In this document: positions 10,694 through 21,900 of the stretch, in pieces | How positions within the stretch are numbered: the first letter of the stretch is position 1 | Layout of the letters: each line of letters begins with the position of its first letter | From: a virus | Strand: one strand, 5' to 3' | DNA: 52,407 nt | IMG/VR virus record: IMGVR_UViG_3300009008_003239 | Coordinates: 1 to 52,407 of that record | The notes under the pieces: generated by a model | The model's input: the letters and a program-made list of their open reading frames with translations, nothing else | Databases searched by the model: none | Told to the model about the DNA's origin: nothing | Translations under genes and position numbers: made by a program

Positions 10694-12492
10694 TATTTGA
10701 TCGTTCCCTTGATGTCCAGGCTAGGATACTTAAGTTCGTAAATAACGTTCTCAGGTGCATATAATATGCGACCATCTGCGGACATGTATTGTTTAATGTT
10801 TATTGTCTCGTCAGAGTATAACCCTCCGGACTCATTGATTATTTCAACATTTGTGACATCGACGATCTCATCTAAATTATTCAGTATATCGTACATTTTT
10901 GTGATATAAATTGGCTGGCCGATATCTAACTTTTGCGAGAAGATCTCCTCTATTTCAGATATTGCGACGTTCAAGGCTTCTAGCTTGTCCTGCGAGTAAT
11001 CAACAACTGCCGAGAAATTAATTCTAATATTAATAATTCTTGGATCCAGCATGTCTATGGTGTCATTGATCATCCTGTGTTGATTGAGCCATGTTTTCAC
11101 GTTATTTTTCAATACTTGATTAGATGTAATTAAATTACCATCATCGTCTTCTGACAGGATATATAAGTTCAAATTTCTCTTAAAGGAATCGTGATCTCTA
11201 ACAATTTTTGCTCTCTTGATAGCGCCAAAACGGGGAGGCATTCTGTAAACGAGAGCTTCATAGTCATCTGCTGTGACTGCTCTGTTCTGAGATGCGAACA
11301 CATCGTTAACTCGTTGTTTTAATTCAGAAACTGTTGGTATGCTCACATCTCCAACAATGGGCGATTCATTGGTAACTTCTAAACTGTCTCTAGCAAATGT
11401 AATTTTTGAATTATTGGTAGCATCAGACTTAAAAACAAACAATGGGCCTGAGATGCCGGACAATCCGCGTGTTGCGACATTAACATTTTCTGTTGTATTG
11501 GTTCGGTATGTCACTGTGAGTGTGGTATTCGCGGGTGCGATTCCAAATTTATCAGTTTCAAGTAGCTTTGAGGGGTCAAACGATGTGTCAGTCTCATAGT
11601 CTCTGCCGTGCATCTTTAATACAACATTTGAAGGGTGTGTCGTATTATCTGTTTTCAAAGAGGACTCCGAGCCATAGCCAAACTTGAGAAAAATAGTGCC
11701 ATTCCTATTGAAAACAGTGTATCTTCTAGGAACTGATACTGCTGTCATGACGCTTGGTGCGTGTTGTCTAGTCTCAGAATCTTTGTTTGTCACAGACCTG
11801 TATACAGTATCTTGCGAAAGGTATTCTACTTGAAAATACTCATGTCCTTCGGAATCTATGACTGAGACTATTTCTGTTATATTTGGATCAGACAAGGAGG
11901 TTGTAAAAAACCTAGTAAAATCACCAACATTTATTGATTGTTTATTTAACTCTCCAGAAATGACGCGGCCGTGGCCCTTTACAGCAAAAGAAGTTGGCGA
12001 TCCATCTTGAGTGTTGGACGTCGCAACAATAACTTCGTTATCTGGGTTTGCGAAATCAACATCGTCAATCAATGTAAAAATTTGCCCAGTATCCGAAGTG
12101 AATTTGGTGTCCTTAGCCAAGATGGGTAAATATGCGGCATCTGGGCCGGTCCCGTTTGCCTCAATCGGAGCTAAGATGTACAGAGTAACCACACCAAAAG
12201 AATTGGATCTTAAAGGCTGTTTATAACCGACTTGTTCACCCAATCTTATTATGTTGTCATACTCGACTGCAGTATCTAAAAAAGATTCGTTTGTTTGATA
12301 ATCTAAATAAAACGAAAGTATATCTCCAACATATGAAACAGTATCAAGCATTAATGAACCAAAAGAGGCCTCTGAGAAGTCTTTATAAATGTCAGGATAG
12401 TATCTCTTGGTATATTCTACTAGGCCCTGTTTAATGGTGTTGAATTCTCTGTTGGTGTACTTTATTATCTTTTTACTTTTCTTTGTCGACAT
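10693..12492 (-). CDS. Baseplate wedge protein, T4 gp6 / baseplate J-like (599 aa)
   Basis: This matches the gp6/baseplate-J family in length, order and sequence style. The N-terminus has YTNREFNTIKQGLVEYTKRY followed by SFGSLMLDTVSYVGDILSFY and a NESFLDTA segment, the characteristic start of T4-like gp6. A central stretch has FKFGYGSES-type beta strands. The C-terminal part carries the AVTADDYEALVYRMP element, then a region ending in a KMYDILNNLDEIVDVTNVEI stretch, both typical of baseplate J proteins. In T4, gp6 dimers form the ring that joins the wedges around the hub. The gene directly follows the gp25-like gene, the same gp25-gp6 order as in T4, with a two-base gap. Confidence 0.93.
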   Translation of the reverse strand: MSTKKSKKIIKYTNREFNTIKQGLVEYTKRYYPDIYKDFSEASFGSLMLDTVSYVGDILSFYLDYQTNESFLDTAVEYDNIIRLGEQVGYKQPLRSNSFGVVTLYILAPIEANGTGPDAAYLPILAKDTKFTSDTGQIFTLIDDVDFANPDNEVIVATSNTQDGSPTSFAVKGHGRVISGELNKQSINVGDFTRFFTTSLSDPNITEIVSVIDSEGHEYFQVEYLSQDTVYRSVTNKDSETRQHAPSVMTAVSVPRRYTVFNRNGTIFLKFGYGSESSLKTDNTTHPSNVVLKMHGRDYETDTSFDPSKLLETDKFGIAPANTTLTVTYRTNTTENVNVATRGLSGISGPLFVFKSDATNNSKITFARDSLEVTNESPIVGDVSIPTVSELKQRVNDVFASQNRAVTADDYEALVYRMPPRFGAIKRAKIVRDHDSFKRNLNLYILSEDDDGNLITSNQVLKNNVKTWLNQHRMINDTIDMLDPRIINIRINFSAVVDYSQDKLEALNVAISEIEEIFSQKLDIGQPIYITKMYDILNNLDEIVDVTNVEIINESGGLYSDETINIKQYMSADGRILYAPENVIYELKYPSLDIKGTIK

Positions 12493-12494
12493 CT

Positions 12495-12890
12495 TTAATT
12501 GGTACCTTCTGTGTCAAGCGATAGTGACGAAAACAGGTTCAAACTAGGGACCTCATACTCTATTCGTATTGACAGGATATTTGAATCATTTGCCAGGGCC
12601 TCTTCTTTATCATGATTAAATTGTAATTTATTTATACGTATAAATGGCATATACCTGTTAATCTGGCTGTTTAGTCGTTGGCGTATTTTTGGTATTGCTT
12701 GGCCCGCGGGTTCGAAAAGAAAATTTCGCACCCCAACACCAAAATCCGGATTCATCATCCGTTCGCCGGGAGAAGTTAATATCAAATTTTTAAAATTCTG
12801 CTTTACTTCATCCGCATAAGAGTCTATAAGGGCATAGTTTCCGAAACTCGCATCTCTAAAAAGTGGAAGTGCTGGTCCTATACCTTTCAT
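12495..12890 (-). CDS. Baseplate wedge protein, T4 gp25-like (131 aa)
   Basis: A 131-residue protein of the GPW/gp25 family. The diagnostic stretch ILTSPGERMMNPDFGVGVRN lies at about residues 37-56 and is followed by FLFEP and a helix with IPKIRQRLNSQINRY. The C-terminal LSIRIEYEVP strand also fits. In T4 gp25 joins the wedge to the tail tube and sheath near the hub, and the EPR core motif of this family contacts gp6. The length equals T4 gp25. The gene lies 10 bases downstream of the 3,439-residue giant gene and two bases before the gp6-like gene, so the order is giant, gp25, gp6. Confidence 0.95.
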   Translation of the reverse strand: MKGIGPALPLFRDASFGNYALIDSYADEVKQNFKNLILTSPGERMMNPDFGVGVRNFLFEPAGQAIPKIRQRLNSQINRYMPFIRINKLQFNHDKEEALANDSNILSIRIEYEVPSLNLFSSLSLDTEGTN

Positions 12891-12900
12891 AACCTATCCC

Positions 12901-15900
12901 CTATAACTGGTCTTCACACGACGAATCTAGCTTCTGCATGTCATCATGAATCTTCTCTTCATATGCATCTATAAGTAGTAACGCAAGATAAATCATACCA
13001 GGAACTGTACTAGGAGGTCCACCCACGAATGGTGGCGGAACTAAGCCGCCGCCGTAAGGTAGAATTGAAGGCATCATTGCGGCCCACATTCCAGGCAATA
13101 AGAATGGAGAAGAAAATACATCTTTCATTATTTCTTCAGCTTCTGCAATTTTCTTTCCTGCTGTTGCTTCTAGATCCGATAGATCACTCTCTAACTCTTT
13201 TAATTCTTTGTGGACAGTGCCATATTCCTCTAGATCTTTTTTCGCGTCTGCAAGGAGTTTCTTAAAGTTGTCCCATTCAGCTAGCTGATCTTCAGAAAGT
13301 TTTGATCTTTCGTCTGGGGTTAGCGATTTGGCCTCAATTTGCCACCGCAGCGTATTAGTACCTTCATCGATAATCGAACCATCAGTGTTCAAAGTTACCT
13401 TCTCGCTAAGATCTAAATCTCCTACTTTTGGTAAAGCTGTTTTTTGAGCGTTTAAAGTACCGGCTGCAATTCCAAGCGATAATTCCAAATTAAGCAATAC
13501 GTTCTTAGAACCGTCAATGCCAGATTGAAGTGTTTGTTTTGCAATAGCGATGCCTTTTTTAATAGCAGCAATAGTTGCAGCTTGAATAGCATTTGCTATA
13601 TCAATAATATTCTTTGCTATTATAATAGCCGGGTCAGTCATCTCGACAAAGCCCTTTAGAATCATCAATGACGTTCTCCAGATTATTCTCAGGATCTCCT
13701 TTGTCATATCCGGATCTTTACCGGAGGTACCTCCATTAGACCGAATTAATCTCTGAGCTAGCATATTTGCTATCGGGTCTGGTAAATGCTTATAATCTAC
13801 TGAATTTACTAAGGAATCGATAATACTTTTCAAAGAATCTTTAGTTCTGTCTAGAACGTCTGTCGGCTCTGGAATAAATTTCGAGAGGCCGTCGGATGCA
13901 ACAACAAACGAAAGTGCCATGTATCTCTTCATTGGGAAGAGGTAGTCGTACATCAATTTAAACTCTGGTGAATTCTTTATTTCAAGCAACATATCATTTG
14001 CTAAGTTTTTGTAGAAAAACTGACTGTGATTGTTGACAAGACTACCAACATAAGATTTGTTCCCCAAATCCAATAACTTTTTCTTGTCTGAATTTGTCGA
14101 CAGGTTAGCGTGATTTGGATGCCAATACCCTAAATCAGAAAGCTTATACACATCGCGACCTATTTCAAATAACTGTAGGCCCTGGATGAACTCTAACTTT
14201 CTCTCGACTTCAACGATGGGTACCTGCAGCTCTCTTAAAACTTTCTTGTGCGTATCGGATTGAGAATATATACTATATGGTCGGTGGCCGAGCATACACT
14301 TTGAAGCTTTAAGGGCCCGCGGATTGTTCTTGAAGGCTGTGTTCATGAAGGTAACAAAGTTATCGCTGTCGTCTATCTCCCCATCAACAGGATAAGCAGT
14401 AGAATATACCATTCTCATCCCAAAGCTCACCTCTTTGAAGAATGGCTTTAAGCCGTGCTCGTTGTATAAAGCTATGAGTGGATTTAATCCCGACGCGTCA
14501 GTATACTCAAACACCATCTTCATAAAAATATTATTAAAATAATAATTCCAAGCGGTAAGAGGAATACAATCATGCATATGGCATTTAAATATATTGTTAG
14601 TGTCTTCGCGCGGGAGCATCATAGAGTGATAAATATCTATATCATTAATATTGACTTCACCAATTTCTACGGCGCCTTCACAGGGTTTTCCATTCGGCAA
14701 CACTTCACTATATATTTTCGCTACATATGGTCGAACTTCCCCAGGTGCATAATCTACAATTCGCACATACGGCTGGAAGGTTACGTTGCCAAGTTTAGCA
14801 TTTAAATTGTTGCCTGGTGTTGTCTCTAGGAAGTTTTCTTTAGAAAACGGATCTGCGAATCCCAACAACCCTCTCTGATGACCGACAATATCATTAATTT
14901 GTGGTGTTGTAGGGTCTTTATCCGCCCAATGTGCGCGGGCGGCCCAATTGCTGTTTTTTGTGTCGTTGGGCTTCCCTGCATAATTTTGAGTTGTTCGATT
15001 GTCGTCATTATCGTTGGGGTCGCGATAAAAACTCATAGGAGGAGAGTGCAAATAGTTCTTGTTGTTTTTATCTTGTCCGCTTAGGCCAAAAATATCACTT
15101 TTAACACCGTTATTCGCACCGGCTCGGGAGAAGTCCACATTGACGAGATCATTGTGATCGGCAGATCCGTAATTCATTGTATAAATATTATTCTTCAGTC
15201 TTGCGTCGACAACATACTCAAAATTACCAGTTGCAAATAGAGCAGAATAGATGTGTGTTGGATACAAATCAATGTTATTATTGATATTTTCTGCGAATTC
15301 ATTTATAAAATCTGCATCTGAGTTTTTTAGTAAATCTATTTGCAGATCTGTCGTTAGCGGGTTGCTATTGCTAAACATCTCTTTTATTATAGCAGCAATG
15401 TTCCCTGATTCTCTTTTAATCAAGTACTCCAAGCTGCTTTGTTTTTGTTTTATCTCCGCAAATTCCACTTCCGAAAGTGTTTGTTCTTTTTTAAGGATGT
15501 TGTTTGCAGCGTGCAACAGGCGTTCATAGTCAGGAAAATCTTTTAAGATGTTCTCGATCACAATACCTATGGTTAAATCGTCTTCAAACACGTCTTCTAG
15601 ATCCAGACTATCCCAAGATATCACCGCAGCTAGACACAATTCTAAAATATAAACCTTTATTACAAGAAGCACCATACCCTCAAGCAACGAAACTCTTACG
15701 GCGTTTTCGTCAGCGCTGCCGTTTTCGAAAACATCACGACATAGCGCACTTTCATAGTATTCCAATATTTTTGTCTTTACATCTTCTATTTTAAAGAAAT
15801 CAGAAACGGTCTCATTTAACTCCTGCATGGACGGCGCGTCTAGTGTTCTAAACAAATCTTGGCACTTAGCGTCGACAGCGTTGCTTGTTATCGGACTTTG

Positions 15901-18900
15901 CAAGACTTTTTTCCAAATCTGCTTCATGAACCCACGCTCATGCAGTCTAGAACTCTTCAGCTTTGAAAAGAATTGTGTCGAGTAGGCGTATTGCAAGCTA
16001 GAATATCCATATGTCGAGAGAACAAACCGCAACTTCTTTTTAAAGCCGTTCAGGTTTTCGTCAATCCAAGTCTTGTCATCGTTTGTCTGTGTTCCTGAAT
16101 CGTAGTATTTATCAAATTTTTCAAAGAATTTATGTAATAAAAGCTCACCAAAAACTTGAGCCTTAAAGTTATATTGATCTAGAGAATAGACTGACACATC
16201 TTCTTTATCGGGTCCCTGGATTTCATCAATAACGATGTCACTATGTGTTTCATTGTAGATATCAAGCAGTGTCTCAGCCGTTGCTCCTGAGTATATTGTG
16301 TCCAAGAGAGATTTCACGTCTTCATCCAATTTGGAACCAAAATTAAAATTAAATATTTTTTTGTATATATTTGATGTTTCTGTTATCGCGTTGGGTGGCA
16401 CTTTTGCTGTCGCGTTGTCGATGTTTATCGCCGCTTTTATAACTTTTGAAACATTTTTCAATCCACCTATTTGACTAGTCAGATTTTCTTCGATTGGAAC
16501 ACTTATATTCTGGTTTATTAGACTTCTATTTAAATTAACAACTTCTAATTGTTCTGCTAAAGAATTTAGTTGTTCGTTCGTGTTGGTGCCTGAAAACAAG
16601 TCGACAATTTCTTTCGTCTTAGCTTGGCCGTCGAGGCCTGCTGTGCTCTTGGACGTGACTTCAGCAAATGGAAGTTCATATTTCAAAATATTCGGATTAA
16701 AGTTATCCTGTGTTTCAAGTTTAGTTATTTGTTTTCTCAAGTCTAACGACTGATTTTGTGGGCTATCGTCGAAACCCATATATGCCGGAAATGGAGCAAA
16801 GAAGTCCTCATATAACTCTTTATTGACCTTTTCCTTGTTAAGAGAGAAATGTTCAGTCATGCTTTTGGAATCAGCGTTTAAAGGGCTCTCGGGGTCTCGA
16901 AATTGCTTTTCGATAACAAGAAAACGGGGAAAATATTGTGGGAAATCCTGGGCGTACTCATCGGCGGTAACTTTGAAATCGTCCGTGCCGAAGAATCCTT
17001 CACCCCACCATGGCGAGCGGCCTGTTATATCCTCTGGTGGCGCCATCTCGGTATTGGGTGCTGAAATTTTCTTTACAACATTTGTATATATGTTCTCGGA
17101 CGAAAATCCCAAAACAACGCCGAGGGACATAGAAATCTCATCTCCCATATTTGGAAATATTTTTGAAAGCCTATCGGAAGTAAGGCCCAAGGCCTCGCCA
17201 AGTGTAAGCTCCATAAACGCGCGTGTTAGTCGAACATTCGAGGTGCCTTCTTGACTTTGACTCAAATCAAATAGTATCGGCAAAAGTCGTCGGAGACCCG
17301 GAGAAATGCGCATCCAATTATACCAATGCCGATTATTGTCCTGAATCGCACTGCCGCCGGCGTTTGCTGGACTCAAGCGCTCTTCAAATTCTTCATAAAA
17401 TTTGGTGGGATTCTCAGGATCAAGTGTGTTCGAGCTGAACAGTTTGATGTTCGTGTCGGACTGTATTCCCGCGTTTAGCCAACTAAAAGGGAAATATTCG
17501 ACAGTCGTTTCATTGAACCTGATATCACACCCAGTAAAATTCCTCAGCATTGCGTACCATGTTGTTTCGTCAGTTCCTGTAGCTATACCAGTGGGCTGCA
17601 TAACGCCAATATCTTTTAGTTTTGTGCTTAGCGGCCATACTTTGCGCAAATTTTGGTGATTATAAATATTATCCTTATTTATGTGACCAGGAAACGCTTC
17701 AATAGTGTTGCCGCCATTTTCAACAGAATATATAGGACTGTTTATAACCTGGTTAAAGCTCAATGCCATTCTATCCAAAATAAGAGGCTTTATCGGCTTA
17801 GTAAATTCCTGATCTATTTGTCGTATCAATGGGGGTCCGGCGACCTGCGCGACGAGAGAGTCTTCAAGATATGTTTTTACTTCCTGGTCGCTGCCAATAA
17901 GACCAGCCATGTTGCCGATTGATATGTGGGTGGCCGCGCCTTCAAAGAAGACGTTGTCAGGTTGTAAATACCCAATGTGGACAGGCACAAAATCCGTTGA
18001 TTCGAAGAAGTCATCAGGCTTGTATGTCGACGACGAAACAAAATATTCTTTCAATTTTTGGACGTGCCCATCATCGTCAAAGATAAAACCACCACCCTCT
18101 GCAGCCGTCTTTAAAGTTATATTAGCTTGGCCGGCCTGCGCGGCGAGTGCGTCGACATATTCGTTGTATTTGCTTGTTGCGTACTCGTCAGCAGAAGAAG
18201 GAATGTCTTGATAATTCTGAATTTGCGCAGCCAGCGCATCGTTCCCCTCTTGCACTGCAAGAAGGCCTACAGACAACATGAGTAAGTCAGCTTCCCCATC
18301 GAGAAGACCCGGCTTGGAAACTTCAGCTATTAAGTCATCAATTAGTTCATAACTCGGTTCAAGAGAGGCCCAGTCATATATTGGAGCACTCAGATTATCA
18401 ACAAACACAGGGTCGGAGCCCTTGAACGCGTTTGGCTGGACCATTTGTTCGTAGCCAATTATTGGTGGAACAAGACCATCTTTTAAATCAGATAGGCCGG
18501 AGATAAATTCGTTCTCTAGCTCTGTTACTTTGTTGTCATAATTCTCTTGTTTTACCTTTTCTGCTTCTTCGTATTGCGCGTCAGTTAGAGTTTGTGCTAG
18601 TGTTACTGGGTCATCTGTTTTGAAAGTAGAAAAATTGCCATAATGAATGTGTTCATTGTATGTTATTGGATACAAAAGTGTGCTATAGGACGTCAGTTCG
18701 AACTGTTCCCAGTGATTGTTGGGGTCTCCAATGAAAACCAAGCATTCTCTTTTGTGTGGGTTACGTACTGCATCAACAAACATCTTGTGCGCAGATTCTA
18801 ATTCTTTTGGATCCGATAAGGCCAGAAGGGCTCTTGGTGGCGCAGAAAAGAACTTCAGTCCTTCCATGTCGATCATCAAAGATCCTTTAACATTTAAAAG

Positions 18901-21900
18901 AATATTATCTGTTATTCTCTCCATCGTGTCTTTCACGCCTGGGGGGATGACAAAATTACCATTTTCCCCACACATAGATGGGAAAGAGTTGGCAAGAGGA
19001 TTAGCGCCGAGGAGGCCTACGTTTGTCAATCCAATTACCTTATTTTTTAAATCCTCGATTTCTTTATTTATTTGCTCTTCGCACTCTTCCTCTGTTAGGC
19101 CAGCGTTCGCAAGCTCCAAGCATCTTGCATTTCTGTCAAAAGATGCGCTGCACAAGTCGTCCACATAGCTAGCCGGAGGTGACTCTACAAAATCACAAAT
19201 TTCTAAATCTAGCTGTTCTCCAAGTTGTTGAAAAATATTACGAATTTCATATTGTGTGTCAATGCCGGCAGCAAAAATATCCTTCCAGTGCCAACTAGTT
19301 CGTACAAGGCAATCTTTTAGAGTCTTCTTGGTTGCGTCTCCCCTTAATAATGCGCATAATTGTGCTGGTGAAACATTGTCTATTATATCTTTCATCCAAG
19401 CGATTAGACGAGCATCTTCGACTCCGGATATGCTCGGAAGGTCTGCCCTCTCTATAGTTGGAATCGGGATGTCTGGTGGTAGGATTTTCGATGGATTGTA
19501 TGCAGATCCAATATCGCTGTCTTCCTCCAGGCACTGTTCCAGAGCATTTTTAATTAACATGCTAACAATTTGACCTAATATAGAACCAACTAGAGTTAAG
19601 AACGTCTTAAATAACATCTCTCCATAATTGCCCATATGATTGTCAGTCACCAAAGAAGTTGGGAACTTCATAGATATTGTTGGACCGGTGAACTGGCGCC
19701 TGAGGCTTTCCTTGAAGCTTCGCCACCAACTTGTGGAACCTCCACCTGCCAGAAATCCCCCCGGGTCTCGCAGAAGGTCTTGAAGGCCGTCGAGGGCTGT
19801 ACCGACTAACAACTCACATATAGAAGCTAACCCAATAGAATCTTTCATAAAATTGAGCCAGTTCTGAGCGCCTGCGGCAGAAGCACGGAGATCTTGAGTT
19901 CCAGAATATGAACTGGCGCCATAAATGCTTTGTGACGGCATATTGGCTTGTATGCGATAAGACTCTGCAAAGTCGTCTGAGCCTAGAAAGTCCTCGTATT
20001 GTTGCGGATTTGGTACTAGATGGCCGGAGGCTACCAATAATGATTTTGCTTCTTCCTCTGTGTAGCCCCTCTCTAATAACCTTTGTTTTTCTTCATCAAT
20101 TTCTTTTTGTGCGTAAGTCTCTTCTACAAAGACGTTCCCGCCGCCAAACTTATTAGCAACAAAAGTACCAGGAGTGCCATCTGGAACTGTAACAAACTTT
20201 CCACCATCTGGCCTCTTTCCTGGTATCAATTCTACCGGGACACCACTTTTTTCTAGCGATTTGACCGTCAAGACATTAGAAGGTGGCTCTTTCTCCGACA
20301 TCAACATTGCGGTGGCCAAAGGAGCATTATTATAGCTTCTGTCGAGAGTTAGTGCATTGTTTCCATAAAATGGGGGACTCGCTCCAAGGGATTCCATAAA
20401 TTTTTGTGATGCCGGCGAATCTGGCGACACCAGCGCATTGGCAATCATTATCTTTTCTACTGTCGAGGCGCCAGAATTCTCTACTAGCTTAATAATCGCG
20501 GCTTCACATATTGCTTCTGCGGTTATCTCCAGGCCAAGCTTCTTTTGCAGGCATGCCATAATCATTGAAATAATAGCTTCTGTGTCGATCGCATTGAAAA
20601 ATTGCGTATAAAGCGCTTTTACATATTGATTTTGCAATATGCTGCCGCCGGGTTGTGATATAGCTTGTGATTTTCTTTCTAATTCTTGCTTTGTCAATTC
20701 AGGGCTAACGGCTGGCGTGTCTTTTTTGAACTGTTCAAAGTATTTTGCTTTACATTTTGGACTACTATAAAGTTTTTCCTGCAATAAGCGTTCTTCCAGG
20801 CCGGCTGAAGGAGACGTCTGATTTAATCTTTCTATTATCTCATCGCAATCAAGCTCATCTGGCTCAATGAGAGACGGATCTTTCGATGGCCAAATTCTTA
20901 CAGGCGGGACCATATAAGAGTGCATGAATTTCATCCACTTTTGCTGCAAATCTTTGGGGCCTGACCCTAGGCGTTTTTTGATCTTGTCGTAAGCTAGGAA
21001 CAGATGCAGCGTTCTAGAACTATATACCCCTTCAAGTTCTTGCCGTAGATATGGAAGCGCAATTCTTAGCGGGAGCGCGCTTCTTTTAAGTTCTTTTTGG
21101 CCTGATAGCTCATCATCTGTCAAATACGGATCGAAATAGAACAAATTCGAATCTTTTTTGTCCACATCCTTTAGACTATTTGGATCAGGAGAGAAGATTA
21201 CATACGAAATTGTTTCTCTTACGTCTCCTCCGATCTCACCATTGTCTTTGACACCAATCTGTATGAGGTGGTCAGATTCTGTTTCAACACTCTCCTGGAC
21301 TAAATCATACACAAAACTACGATTCGTCGAGGCAGGAAACGATTGGCGCCTGAAGAATTCGTCCATTAAAACAGGGAAATCAGTCATAGAGTCGATTTGT
21401 GCTTGAATATCATAAGCCAAGCCATTAGCATTTTCTATCGTCGCTTTTGATTTATTTATGGCATTTTGAAGAGGAATTAACACTTCGTCAACAAGATATT
21501 TTGATCTCTCGCGTACGTCTTTCATAGTAAGAGCAACAGCGTAGTTATTGCCGTTTAAAAACGGAGATCCTGGCTCGAAATCACTTATATAGGGGCGGCG
21601 AACATCAGGCAGGGAATCAACATATGACGCTCGAATGGCAAACAAGACTTTCTGATTGTTTGGATTCGCAGTGTTCGTGTTCGTCATCTGCGAGGCCGGA
21701 ATGAAATACTTTTTGTATAATTGGTTGTATGTGTTGGAATTACCGCCGACGGTATTTTTTCCAAGATAATTTAAAAGATTATTCCAAGCTTCCTGTTTGA
21801 TTGTTTCTGTGTTTATAATAGACGAAGAAGATTTCGCACTATCCATTTTAGCCGTATCTTCCTCTAGGTGCGGGTCGCCAGACTCATTAATCAACTCCGC

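Noticed and set aside
16823-19168. Plus-strand ORFs of 85-150 codons inside the giant gene
   Set aside because: They are antisense to an uninterrupted 3,439-codon frame and have Ser/Arg-rich composition typical of shadow frames.
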